This document shows, in pieces, positions 11,757 through 22,707 of a stretch of 64,000 nucleotides of DNA. Below the pieces are notes generated by a model, which had not been told where the DNA came from, made no database searches, and saw nothing but the letters and a program-made list of their open reading frames with translations. Position 1 is the first letter of the stretch, and every line of letters begins with the position of its first letter. A program made the translations under genes and the position numbers. The DNA comes from Bryum argenteum (taxonomy: Eukaryota > Streptophyta > Bryopsida > Bryales > Bryaceae): the NCBI GenBank assembly GCA_037043015.1, contig CM073322.1:5033601-5097600 (forward strand), in the 5' to 3' direction.

Positions 11757-12244
11757 TGAAACGGGACTGAATTCTCTCTTTGGTCACAACTCAAACACTG
11801 CTAACCTAACAAGATCTGAGAAAACCGGACTAAACAAGACCGAATAGACTTGAACAGAACAGAACAAAGCAGAACTAAAGAAGCAAAGTACAAACCAAAC
11901 TTTACTGAGAGAGAGGGACTAAGGCGTACCTGACCGAATGCCTCCAAATGGCCCCGGCCAGTTCTATTTATACTCTGCCTAACCGCCCTTGGAACTTTCT
12001 AGAATGTTCCAATGGCGGGCCCCACCATGGAACTTTCCGGAAGGTCCTAGAGGTGGGCCCCACCTAGATAACCGCCCTTCTAGAAGACTCTAGAGGTGGG
12101 CCCCACCTTCTTGAAGCTTCTATGGTGGGTCCCACATAGGCCATCTACCTCAAATTCTAAAATTTTCTAAAAACTCCTAAAATGGTTTCAACTATCTATC
12201 TACTTTTCTAAAGAAACACAAAAATCTAGTTCTTGCCTGTTACA
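11757..12244 (-). repeat. 3' LTR of the chromovirus
   Basis: 488 bp, starting TGTAACAGG and ending CCGTTTCA on the minus strand. The adjacent upstream purine-rich run GCGGAGGATTAATTG (12245-12259 region) is the likely polypurine tract. Differences from the 5' LTR cluster in the outer parts, while the central 230 bp or so look identical. Confidence 0.93.
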
Positions 12245-12256
12245 ATTAATCCTCCG

Positions 12257-13660
12257 CTAATGCGGAACGTCCTCGTTTCGCTCCTGATGATATCTCCAAA
12301 TGGTTTCTTGACAATGGGTAAGGTTGTCAACGGGCTCCCATGTTGCATCGTGGATGGGATAACCTTTCCATCGGACTTTGTATTGTAGTTGCGGACGTCC
12401 ATTGCCACGACGAAGATAGCGGTGTTCCAAAATGCAGTCCACTTCATATTCCTCCTGGTCTTCAATCACTACCGGTGGCGGCGGAGGGCGATGTCGGCCT
12501 GAAAAGCGCTCCGATTCGATGTAAATTCTTTTTGAGTCATGCGAGACATGAAAAAACTGGATGGATGTGGATATGTGGCGGAAGCTCGAGGCGGTATGCA
12601 ACATCGAGATATGACCGTAGAGATTCGGAAAGGTCCAATCCACCGGGGTGCAAGTTTACGGACTTGAGTCGATGTAGCTAACGGAAGGTTGGCGTTTGAG
12701 AGCGAGAACCAAGTCACCTTCTCGAAAGGTCTTATGTTGCGGTGGTTATCTGCATATTGTTTTTGTCGATTACTGTGCGATGAGGAGCATTGTCGAGCCT
12801 CTTGCAACGCCGATGTTAGTCGTTGTATAAACTCCTCCGTTGTAGGGTTGTTGGTATTGATGGGGCGGTGGAGCGTTGCGGCGTGTCGGTCTTGACCCAG
12901 CGTTAAGAAAGAATGGTGAATGACCCGTGCTTTGCTTGGAACTATCATTATAGGCGAACTCAAAGGGGTCGATCTCATCCTGTCGTTTGTGGTGAATTGC
13001 AAACAACGCCCGCAAACATATCCTCCAAGGTCCGGTTAGCACGCTCTGTCTCATCCATCGATCCCGAGGATGAAAGGTCATGGACATAGCAAGTCGTGTG
13101 CGAGAAGCTTGAATAGTGCTTGCCGAAACTCCCTGTGAAGCGCGGATCCCGATCTGAGATAATGACACGAGGCAATCCATGATGACGGAAGACAGTGTCG
13201 AAGAAGACTCGTGCAAGTGTTGGGGCATCAATATCGGAGCGTACCGCAGCCAAATGAATTTGCTTCGAAAGGCGGTCCACAAAGACAAAGAACCGCAGAT
13301 GTGATTACGATGCGTCGCAGGCAAACAAGTAATGAGATCCATGGTTACTTGTTCCCATCGCATCACCGTAGGTAGTGGAATCGGCTGCAGCAGTCCAAGA
13401 GGTGCAGTATTGCGTGCCTTGTTCCGTTGGCATAGCTCACAAGAACGCACAAAAGCTCGAACATCACGATCCAAGCCCACCCAAAACCATGTTCTAGAAA
13501 TCCGTTCTAAGGTCTTCTCACGTCCGAGATGTCCAGAGATAGGAATGTCATGCCCTTCTTGAAGTATGCGGGTTCGAAGTTTAGCATCGTTAGGTACATA
13601 AACCCGCTTCTTAAAATAGAGGAGGCCAAACGAGGTTGTAATCTTGATATTGCACATCAC
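12257..13660 (-). pseudogene. Chromovirus integrase with C-terminal chromodomain, frameshifted
   Basis: Inserts the cDNA into the genome. In coding order, the region at about 13590-13420 has the HHCC zinc-binding part (GHLGREKTLERISR... CELCQRNK). The catalytic core follows, with MDLI and the segment ISDRDPRF in different frames. The chromodomain (12470-12270) contains YKVRWKGYP and ATWEPVDNL, as in Tekay- or CRM-like chromoviruses, where it can steer insertion to marked chromatin. At least three frame changes separate the parts, so no active integrase can be made. Confidence 0.88.
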
Positions 13661-15737
13661 CTACCTCTACTCGATCAGTCACCATTGTGAAGTAAGCATC
13701 CTGGTAGGTGGCTTCCTTCCATTCTCTCCCTCTGGTTAGATCCGGAACAATACTACTAATGGTAGCAATCTCCCTCGTGTCCTCTGATTCAGATTTCAGA
13801 TCTGGTCTCCGAGATAAAGCGTCTGGCACAATATGTTGTCGCCCTTGCTTGTACTGAAGTTGAATATCAAACAATTTGAATCGTTTTTCTTCCTGATGGT
13901 GTCTCAATTTCATATTTTCTAAATGCAGATCATGTAGTAAGGGCCGATGATCAGTCCGAATTGTCACAGGTTTCCCCAATAGATAGTGCCGCCATACTTT
14001 GGTAGCATGTACAATTGCTAGTTGTTCCCGATCACGTGCAGAATAGTTGCGCTCTGCCCTCTTAAGTTTGCGTGACTCATATGCCACCGGTTGAAGGCCC
14101 CTACCGAAGTCTTGTTGGAGGACCGCGCCTATAGCAAAGTCGGAGGCGTCAATGTCAACCGTACACGGAAGGTCAGGATCATATGGTTGCAAAATTGGAG
14201 CAGTAGTGAGTGTCTCCTTCAAATTATTGAAAGCGCCTTGTTGTTGTAGTTTCCACTCAAATGGAGCGCCCTTCTCCAATAGATTTGTCAGAGGAGCAAA
14301 GAATGTGCGCAAACCGCCGAACAAAACGACGATAGTATCCGCGAGGCCTAAGAAAGAACGAACTTGAAACATCCTTGGGAGTTGGCCCCTTCCTTCACCG
14401 CATTCACCTTAGCTTGTTCCATGTACACACCCTCGAATGATACTACATGCCCCAAAAAGGTGACCTCGGACTTCCAAAGTTCACACTTTGATTGCTTGCA
14501 ATAGAAGTGACTATCCCGTAACCAACGTAGCACCTCCCGTAGATGTTGGTCATGCTCTTCCGGGGTTTTACTATAGATCAAAATGTCGTCAATGAAAACA
14601 ACTACACACTTGTCCAAAAGGTCCCGAACAACCTGTTCATGTGACCCATGAAGGAAGTCAGGGCATTGGTGAGACCAAAAGGCGAACGAGCCACTCAAAA
14701 TGTCCATAGCGCGCATTTAAATCTTTGTCTTTTCAATATCCTCTTTTTGCAATTGGTATCACATCACAAGATCCACTTCGAAGATCTAGCTTGCTAAAAA
14801 TGGTTGCGCCTCGAAGTTGATCAAGAAGGTCATCCACACGTGGGAGTGGATAAGCATTTTTGATGGTCTGCTTATTAAGGCCCCGATAATCGATGCATAG
14901 CCGCAATCCACCATCCTTTTTGGGTGCAAAAAGGACAGGTGCTCCCCATGGCGATGTGCTTTCTCGAATGAGGCCCTTCTCCAAAAGCTCGTCCAACGTC
15001 TTCCTCAGCTCCTCAAGCTCGTTTGGTGCTAGGCGATAAATTGGCCGATTTGCTGGTTTAGCTTCTGGCATTAAGTCTATGTGGAAGGGAGCACCTCGAT
15101 CAGGTGGTAAACCACTAGGTAAGTCGGCGGGAAAGACATCTCGGAACTCGCTGATAAGTTGCTCAACTCGTTCTGCTCCTTCGGCTCTCTTCTCTACCCT
15201 TGAAGCAATATTTGGAACCACCACATACACCGCCGCTTTCACGATCATCTGTTTCTTCATGAAGGCCATCCCCACCAATATGCCTTTAGTTGTGCATCGT
15301 TTCTTCAATCCACTTGATGTTGATGCATGAAGAATTATCTTGCGCCCACCTTCGTTAAAAGAGATGGTTCTTGCCAGCCAGTCAATCTGCTTATTTCCCG
15401 CCTCTAACCACGGCATTCCCAGGATAACATCATATCTGAGCTTCGTTACCTTAAATTTTCCTCGTAGTGCATAGGCATCACACAATCTCAAGGTCTCTTC
15501 TTCACATGTCTCACTTAAATCATTTTCCGATCGTCTGCATGGGTATATAGTCCCTCCGGTGATCACCTTAGTCTTGATCCCAAGTCGGTTGGCAATTGCG
15601 GTCGAGATGCAATTCTCCGTAGAACCGCAATCCACTAGTACTCGACACGGTTGTCTTCTAAGTCGACCTGTGAGACATATCACCGACCTTTTTGAGTGTT
15701 GCCCGAGGCCATCTTTGTTTGACTCGAGAGACAACAA
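13611..15737 (-). pseudogene. Chromovirus protease, reverse transcriptase and RNase H, frameshifted
   Basis: The aspartic protease has [13 protein letters not shown] (about 15645-15605). The reverse transcriptase includes [21 protein letters not shown] and [10 protein letters not shown] (about 15055-14780). After a frame change the catalytic motif FIDDILIYSK (YVDD-box variant) appears near 14600-14570. RNase H contains DIDASDFAIGAVLQQ (about 14160-14115), followed by TDHRPL. The frame changes near 14780, 14720 and 14360 disrupt it. Confidence 0.88.
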
Positions 15738-15765
15738 CTATCCCCGATATTGGTCCCCGGTGCCC

Positions 15766-16495
15766 TTATCGGGAGCCCCGTTCCCCTCGCTTCATTCCTT
15801 CATCATCTTGGTCACCTCGAGGTTGTGGATCCGCCTTGGTTTGTTGGCACTGACTCGACGTTTTGGACACTCTCAATCGATGGCCCGACTCCCGACAATG
15901 AAAGCACAATCCCTTCCGTGCCAATAATTGTCGTCTCTGTGGCGTCAATGGTCCTTGTAGGGCGTCAATCTCCATTGGCGTCGGTTGTTGGGCTACCATA
16001 GTAGGTGGTGGCGTAGGGTTCCATCTTTGCAGTCGTACTCCACGATTTCTAAAGTTTATGGCATCAACTCTTTCTCGCAATCCTAACCGCCTCCTCAAAT
16101 GTTTGAGGGTCTCTTAATTCCACTTCTCGTTGAACGATCGGCTTCAATCCTCGAACAAATCGATCCATCATCTCTCCTCCGAAACATTGGGTATTTGGAG
16201 GCATATGGATTTGAACCGGGTGACATACTCTTGCACCGACCTTAGTGTGTCAAGGTGGCCAAATGAATCGCGCTAACTTCTCCGCATTGATGGTGGCTGG
16301 GTTTGTGAGCTCGGTCTCAAATTCCTCCCAATTTTGAAATCCGCCTTGAGCTCCATAGTTTTGAGCTCGAAGTCGCCACCAAATGGTCACTGCACCCCTC
16401 AAATAGTCGGCCGCATATATAATTCCGTCGGTTGAGTTCGCCCCAGACGATTGGAGATATTGTCGCATCTTTGAAAAGTCATTGAGATACATCAT
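15766..16495 (-). pseudogene. Chromovirus gag with CCHC zinc knuckle, frameshifted
   Basis: The structural gag protein forms the particle. A retrotransposon-gag segment (DYLRGAVTIWWRLRAQN) lies at about 16410-16360, and the zinc knuckle CFHCRESGH at about 15915-15885. The final cysteine of the knuckle seems lost to a frame change. The gag start is not clear; sequence between 16495 and the primer site has further broken frames. Confidence 0.8.
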
Positions 16496-16830
16496 CTTGT
16501 CTTGAAGTTCCCGAATATGTTTCGGGCTTGCTCAACTTCACCTCGCATTGTCAATTCTCTAGCTCTAGAAGCGTCCGCTTGTCCTTATGTCTGACAATCT
16601 GGTCTAGTAGGTCTTGAATCGAGTCTCCATATGAGTAGGTTCCGCCATTTCTCCCATGATGCAATTCTTCCGACGACCTGCCTCTCTACGTGACGCCTTC
16701 TCTCGTTTCTAGCCAAATCCTTGAAAGTAACTCCAAGTAGATCCAAGGACAAGACTTGATGAAACCACAATGACTGACTCTCAAGTAGACTCTTGCTAAT
16801 AGCACCTAACGTAAGGATAGACTGACACTC

Positions 16831-16842
16831 GCTCTGATACCA
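16831..16842 (-). other. Primer binding site for initiator-Met tRNA
   Basis: On the minus strand TGGTATCAGAGC lies one base after the 5' LTR. It matches the primer site complementary to the 3' end of plant initiator tRNA-Met, the standard primer of many plant LTR retrotransposons. Confidence 0.95.
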
Positions 16843-16843
16843 A

Positions 16844-17332
16844 TGAAACGGGACTGAATTCTCTCTTTGGTCACAACTCAAACACTGCTAACCTAACAAG
16901 ATCTCGAAAAAACCGGACTAAACAAGACCGAATAGACTTGAATGTAATGCAAAAAAGCGAGAACTAAAGAAGAAAGTACAAACCAAACTTTACCGAGAGA
17001 GAGAGGGACTAAGGCGTGCACGACCGAATGCCTCCAAATGGCCCCGCCGATTCTATTTATACTCGCCTAACCGCCCTTGGAACTTTCTAGAATGTTCCAA
17101 TGGCGGGCCCCACCATGGAACTTTCCGGAAGGTCCTAGAGGTGGGCCCCACCTAGATAACCGCCCTTCTAGAAGACTCTAGAGGTGGGCCCCACCTTCTT
17201 GAAGCTTCTATGGTGGGTCCCACATAGGCCATCTACCTCAAATTCTAAAATTTTCTAAAAACTCCTAAAATGGTTTCAACTATCTATCTACTTTTCTAGC
17301 AAACACAAAAATCTAGTTCTTGCCCTGTTACA
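16844..17332 (-). repeat. 5' LTR of the chromovirus
   Basis: 489 bp, with the same ends as the 3' LTR. It should carry the promoter; on the minus strand a TATAAATAG sequence (about 17052-17060, reverse of CTATTTATA) is a good TATA-box candidate and is shared with the other LTR. Confidence 0.93.
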
Positions 17333-18285
17333 TACGGTGAGAAGCCGTCCACAACTTGTTGCCCGTCAAACAGATTGTTGTGTGTGGCCACGTGATGCAA
17401 TGACGACCTCCGCAGTATCCTTGCGTCATTCGTAGAGCCAGACATACCGAGAGACAAATCCAAAAATCGCTTCTCACTATCTACCACTGCCTGACAATTC
17501 ATTGAGTATCCACCTGATTTAAAGTAGTAATAATCTGCTGGTACATATTGCGGTTTGGAGATAGCAATATGTGTACCGTCTATGGCACCCACTACAGCAG
17601 GTAGACCGCAGAGGCGCTTGAAATCAGTCTGATTATCTCGCAACCGATTGCCCGTGGGCCAACTTATTTCATGCCGCAGACAATCGTTGATAGTGTGGAC
17701 CACATCACGAACTATTATAGAAACCGTACTCTTCCCTACTGCGAACATTTCGCTACAGATTAACATACTGGCACCGTGTGTCAGCTTGAACAATGTGCAT
17801 GCTACGCGTATCAACACAGGAATAGCTAATCGGTATTTCGTGTCTTGACGTTGGATTGCAGGCGTCAACAACTCAAACAAGGCGATTACAGATCTCTTGG
17901 ACATCCGAAACATTTGGACCCAGCGCTGGTCGTCATATTGATCTAACAAAAACCTATTGAACCACGTCGTTGAGCGTGGCCTAACCCAGAACCCTACATC
18001 GTCATCAAACATTGTGAAGGAGGTACAGAACCTGTAAGTACGCAGACTCGTACTCAACAATGCATTTGGATCGTCGATTGGACTGCTGAAATTGCTCAAA
18101 ACATCCGCCATTGGATCGTTCAATCCATTCTTGATATCCTCTCCCCTGGGGTGCACGTAATTGTAATGGGGATCTTGTAGCAGCTGTAGCAATAACCAGG
18201 CCGTGAAAGCATACAGGGACTCGGGTGTGTGTTGGGATCCATTGCAAATCAAGGTCCGTTTCTTAAGGAAAATAACGCGACACAC

Positions 18286-19008
18286 AGTCAGAATTCTTTG
18301 ATAATTTGGAAGCTGTAACTGCGATTAGGTTCACCGTCAACTCCACACTGAATTCCTCAACAAGAACACCTTTGTAAAGCACCAATAAATCACACCGCAC
18401 GCAAATAGAAGAGAGGGGTTGGAAGACACCTCGGCACAATCCCCGGTGGTTGACGCATAATTATATGGAGTGGCAAACCTTTTAGCAGATGAAAATGTGT
18501 GGGCTGTCGCCCGAGTCGGCGGTCATTCTTCGGCGAGAACACAGACACCCACAGAAATCTCCCATTACAAAGTCATCTGAATCGATTCCGCTCAAGTATA
18601 AACGCCCTCAAAAAACTCTACTCCCAACCTCGAAATTCCACGCTCCCAACCACAGCAAAAACACCGAGAGACAAAGACAAATGCAGAGGACGTTCTGGTA
18701 TGCAAGATGTTTGAGGGGGAAAATTAAACTGTGAGAGAAGAAGACGACCTGTGTGGATTGACAGGCTGAACACGGAGAAGACAACCTGAGCACTACGTAC
18801 CATCGCCAACCAGGTGTGACCCCTCATCTAAAAACTCACCTCCACTAGCTAACGTGGCAGTCATCATTACATAACGTCGACCAATACTGAACACCAAATA
18901 CGTACGACCACCACATATATACGAGAACCACTACAGGAAAAGGCCTCCGTGTGAACAGAACCACCCTTTGCTTAATAACCCGGTCTTATCCCTTTCGTTA
19001 TTCCATTT
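18286..19008. other. Harbinger right subterminal region / transposase 5' region
   Basis: Lies between the transposase start (minus) and the right terminal repeat, so it should carry the transposase leader and promoter. The plus-strand open frames at 18489-18734 show no family resemblance. The subterminal words GTTCACAC and TTCACACC recur near both ends of the element, as expected of transposase-binding sites. Confidence 0.5.
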
Positions 19009-19033
19009 CATAAGGCCAGGTGCGAACCAACCT
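19009..19033 (-). repeat. Harbinger right terminal inverted repeat
   Basis: Reverse-complement partner of 8148-8172, abutting the TTA duplication at 19034-19036. Confidence 0.93.
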
Positions 19034-19169
19034 TTATTTTATCTAGGTAAATCCAAAAAATTAGGCATTTCTCAGAATCTCCTCAAAACTCGGGATGGAC
19101 AATATAATTAGGCGCTTTGAGGCGTTAACTTAATTAAAACCACACAAGAGGAAAGACACTGAGTTGGAT

Positions 19170-19430
19170 GAATTGAATTGGTTCAAATGAGCAAGTGGTT
19201 GCTATATGAGAGGGAGTATGGGGAGTGGCAACAATGACATGGAACAACTTTTTAACTTTGGATTTTGCTTTGGATAATGCTTTGGGATATACATGACAAT
19301 AAAGTGACGTGACAATGGCATAATAAATGTATACTATAATTACCAGGAAATAGTGCTTAGAAGCTCACATTGGAAAAAGAAAAACAAGGAAAAGGAAGGC
19401 AAAGTGCCAGGTTGGACCTACCGTGTGGTT
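19170..19430 (+). repeat. Tail-type repeat R, copy 1
   Basis: Aligns with 35915-36170. Shared landmarks are ATGAGCAAGTGGTTGC, GTGACATGG/ATGACATGG, CAACTTTTTA and GCTTTGGAT. Here R precedes the 3.2-kb repeat A, whereas the other copy of R follows repeat B. This order suggests a former tandem array of units. Confidence 0.7.
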
Positions 19431-19924
19431 TGGGCCTGAGGTCGGATCAATTCTGCAATTTGGGCGGGAGAGAGCAGGAAGGGCGGGAGCGGACGAGGTT
19501 ATCCTGAATGTAGTTCAATGACTCACACGCGGATAGTCTATACACATATCTGGAAATATCTAACCGTCCAGAATATCGATGGTGGAGATGCAGCATCCAG
19601 AAGCTTCCGTGGGACCTACAGGCGCGTCACGGCCTCACGGGTTCACAAGCAATGGATCTTGAAGCGGTGCGATGCGGATCTAAGGTACGGCTATTAAGGA
19701 ACGACGCGGGAATAGGATCGTCTCTCTCTATAGGCCGTTTCTTTGTATACCCCACCATCCTTCCGACTTCTCCTCCTCCACTCCATTTTCTTGCTTGTAA
19801 AAGCACTTCTCCTTCTGAGTTGATCACATCGTTTTCGGGACGTAGCGAGTTGTCCTCTCTGGTGACCTCTTTGTAGTTCGATTGCGTTGCTGCAGTGCCG
19901 ACGGTACACGTTGGCGTGGGACGC

Positions 19925-20086
19925 ATGAGTAGCAGTATTGAGCAACCGCCTTGTTTCGAAGAGATGGAGGAGCGGCCTTTGAAGAGCGGAGTCAACGAAG
20001 TCGTCAACGGGCGCTTGTTTCATGGTTCTTCTAGGAGGCCTTTTCGATGGAGTTATCTTCTCTCGTGTGAAGGAGACGGCGGATGA
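19925..20086 (+). CDS. Possible 53-codon small ORF, conserved between repeats A and B
   Basis: ATG to TGA with identical length in both copies (B: 32776-32937) and no indel between them. Comparing codons by eye gives about 16 amino-acid-changing and 8 silent codon differences, which is only slightly below neutral expectation. The ending RPFRWSYLLSCExDGG is the best-conserved part. It may be an exon rather than a complete gene. I do not recognise it. Confidence 0.25.
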   Translation: MSSSIEQPPCFEEMEERPLKSGVNEVVNGRLFHGSSRRPFRWSYLLSCEGDGG

Positions 20087-22539
20087 CATGGAGCGGTGTA
20101 CGATGCTCCGGTTTGCAGCCACGGGCGCTTTTGAGAGGTCTTCTTCTTGGAGAGTGTTATGGTTCTACAACATCTTTACGGTGAGCCTCATTTATATTCG
20201 TCTCACATATATAATGCTACCGTTTGAGTTTTTTCATTGTGTTTTCGTTGTTTTTTTATCTTCTGAAAAGTTATAGTTGTTTTTGCCTTTGACGCACTAG
20301 GCGGAACCTTACAGTATCTCTCGTGTGTGCCAGGTTTCAAGGAACCGGGATGTTTGTGTTCGAGATATTGCTTAGTGTGCGTCGCTTTGTACGGGGAGCG
20401 TATGGAAAGCTTGGACAAGTTTCTTCGGTTTTGAAGAGTTGACGGCCGCAGTCTAGCCATGGTTGAACTGGAAAGTTACCAGGCAGATTGTTGAGTCGCG
20501 AGACCTTGCCCTTATGGGTGCGCTTACGGGGCGGGTCTCACTCTTAATAAAAAAAGTATTACGTGGTGTAGGGAGGATTGATCCTCCCGCTGGTGTTGTC
20601 TTGGTCGCGCATGGTGTTCGTGTCGTTAACGTTTCTTGGGTGCGTTGGTCTCCCTTCTACACGACGTGAATATGTGTTAGCATGTCGACGGCTCTTATGA
20701 TGCGAGGCGCATAGTGCATTCAGAATACTGGTGGTGGAAGTGGAGGCAGCATGTGAAGAACAATTGGTTTGTGGAGTACACGTATGTTTGTAGGACATGC
20801 ACGAATCACATGCTGTTGGAGCGCAAGCACATGATCGTGTTCCTATCACATGGCGATCGTTTCTGGGCACACACTTGCAGTACGACTTGCCAATCGAAGA
20901 GTGACCACACTTTCACATATCTTTCACATCAGTCCGATGCCTTAACTGAATTACACGAAAAGAGGTGCACCTGCGCTTGGCATCACTGACAGTTCCCAAG
21001 TTGCACATGTCGACACACCCTCACCGACCACTAAGGTAGCGTCTTGATCCTCACTTCCACTCTGCACTTAGTTAATTAATATCCAATGAATCAATTGTTT
21101 GCTGTACAGTTTCGTTGATTGTGGCTATCCTGTCCTGAGCATACAGTTCAGCAATTCCTCATTTAGTCTCTAAGTACTTGCAGTTTTAACTCTTTCATCG
21201 TCACCGACCTATCTACTCTACTCCTCTTTTTGAATCTTTCTTGGCTCGTTTCTGGATCCCTCAAGTGATTGTAATATTACAAACACATGATTGTTCCCTA
21301 TTTGTTTACTGAGGTCCAGATGTTCTTTGCAATTATCCATCACGAAGTTCTATTTATTCATGATTTATTATAAATGATACATTGCCTTGATGTATCATCT
21401 ACTTTACTTAGTCCACTTACATTGGTAGAATGTAGTCAGATTTGTAGAACTGCAATTAGATGAGGATGGTGCACTGCTTGCATTTCAAGCTTGCATTAAG
21501 CTTGGTTAGAGAGAAACATTGGAATAGTTGCCCTCGACTATTTTCACAGGAAATTTAGTTTGTTGCGGAAGGAGGATATTTTCAGTAGGTGTGCAGTCGA
21601 GGACGAGGAGCCTTCGTGGAGCAGCAGTGGTAAAAGAATTTCTTGGTACAGCAACGTTGTTGGACTTGCTTGTTTTTTTCCTTCAGGGGCGGACATTCAT
21701 TTGATCATCTGTACTGAAGGTTATCTAGACAGAACGTTCTCTGTACAGACATCTCCTCCAGCGATGTCGTTGATCGAATCACGCGAACAGTTCTATTTGT
21801 ATATTTAGAATTGTGTATCACATCAATTCCCTGTGTTATTATTTCTCTCTTGTTGTACAATTAGTGAGCTTCAATATATCATTGCATGCTCTTTGGTACA
21901 AGTGGATCTATTATCTCTGCTGCTCTAAGGACTGTATTCAGCTGTATTTTATTAGAGTGAGACGGGGAAGAAACCGTTTCTAGAGGCTGATGTTCCAAAC
22001 TTCAACCCATATTTCAGAATTTTGCATATTGTGATTGAGTAGCTCCTTTCATTTTTTATTGCAGGATCGTCTGTAGTTAAATGTTAGAATAGAAATAATG
22101 AATATTCACTGCACAAATTGATTTGCATGATGGTATGATTCTGCGAAGGTAGGCGAAGATGTTTCCCAGAGTTGGGTTCCGTGGAGGTAACATATATTAC
22201 TGTCTGCAGGGTGGAGTGTGAGCAGGCTTCCGTTGGGCATGAGTCCATAATGATGGATGTTGAATGTGAGTCGTCAATGTGCACAAGTTAGATCAGGGGC
22301 TGTGAAGACATGGTGGGCGTCTCAACCTACTCTAACTGCTGTATCGGGTGCGAATTCTTCAGCTTCTTCTCCGCTGAACAAGACGGGCAGCGTTGTTTCC
22401 GATGAGACGTTTTTGTTGTGTCCAATGCCCACTACGGAGTACCCACCATGGTAAGGAGGTGCATGATCATGAGAGTTTTTTTATTATGGTCCTGGAACGA
22501 AATGTATGAGCTTGCTTCTGACGAAAACATTCCTGTCGT

Positions 22540-22600
22540 CTGGCGACAGTGATCACTTCACTTTTGAAGTGGTCACAAGGGTTCGACTCCTTTGGAATGA
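22540..22600 (+). other. tRNA-like segment with B box, repeat A
   Basis: GGTTCGACTCC at 22580-22590 fits the RNA polymerase III B box. Just before it TGATCACTTC/GAAGTGGTCA forms a 10-bp hairpin like an anticodon arm, and AAGGG/CCTTT closes a T-arm-like loop. No complete cloverleaf or clear A box was found, so it is not a functional tRNA; it may be a tRNA-derived (SINE-like) remnant. Confidence 0.35.
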
Positions 22601-22707
22601 TTATATTTTGTTGGCTTTGGGAAATTCATTGTGCACGGGTCCAACTCCCCTTGAATGGTTCTGGGTGTACAGCCAGTACTAAGATGCTATTAGATCCCCG
22701 TATTATT

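Larger units (their letters stand above)
11757..17332 (-). mobile_element. Ty3/gypsy chromovirus, 5576 bp, nested in the Harbinger transposase
   Basis: Full-length LTR retrotransposon, coding strand minus. LTRs are 16844-17332 (5') and 11757-12244 (3'); each begins TG and ends CA. The target duplication TACGG lies at 11752-11756 and 17333-17337. Order on the minus strand is LTR, tRNA-iMet primer site, gag with a zinc knuckle, protease, reverse transcriptase, RNase H, integrase, chromodomain, LTR. The C-terminal chromodomain defines a chromovirus. The polyprotein is broken into at least seven frames. The LTRs are about 95% identical by eye, so it is neither very recent nor ancient. Confidence 0.95.
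11310..18285 (-). pseudogene. PIF/Harbinger transposase (HARBI1-like DDE nuclease) split by a chromovirus
   Basis: A DDE-superfamily nuclease that cuts and joins the element ends. The N-terminal part is 18285-17333, with the segment VGAIDGTHI (first catalytic Asp) at about 17570-17596. The C-terminal part is 11756-11310, with GDSGYP (second Asp) starting about 12 bp past the insertion point and ENAFGILK (catalytic Glu). The retrotransposon sits between them with a TACGG duplication. Without it and one TACGG copy the frame is continuous, about 463 codons, the usual length for the family. As it stands, translation of the N-terminal part runs a few codons into the LTR and stops at 17296. I saw no other damage, so the gene was probably intact when the retrotransposon landed. 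Confidence 0.92.
8148..19033. mobile_element. Complete PIF/Harbinger DNA transposon carrying nested insertions
   Basis: Both ends are visible. The TTA duplication lies at 8145-8147 and 19034-19036. The ends read AGCTCCGTTCGCACCTGG on the left and CCAGGTGCGAACCAACCT on the right. The element has the two-gene layout of the superfamily: a Myb/SANT-like protein (plus, 9.05-11.05 kb) and a DDE transposase (minus, 18.29-11.31 kb), transcribed towards each other. A chromovirus (11757-17332) and a MITE (10402-10836) have inserted into the two genes. Subtracting them and their duplications leaves about 4.87 kb, a normal size. With both genes broken it can no longer act on its own, though intact ends could still be moved by a related transposase. 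Confidence 0.95.
19440..22685 (+). repeat. 3.2-kb unrecognised repeat, copy A
   Basis: Collinear with 32335-35475 (copy B) in direct orientation. Anchors shared nearly word for word are AAATATCTAACCGTCCAGAATATCG, GTTGACGGCCGCAGTCTAGCCATGG, CTGGAAAGTTACCAGGCAG, ATGATCGTGTTCCT and AACATTCCTGTCG. A 53-codon frame (19925-20086, ending SYLLSCEGDGG) has a same-length counterpart in B. A second conserved stretch at about 20780-20960 reads HMLLERKHMIVFLSHGDRFW. I recognise no domain. It could be a decayed multi-exon gene duplicated in tandem or part of a large transposon. Open frames are conserved on both strands, so coding is not proven. Confidence 0.75.
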
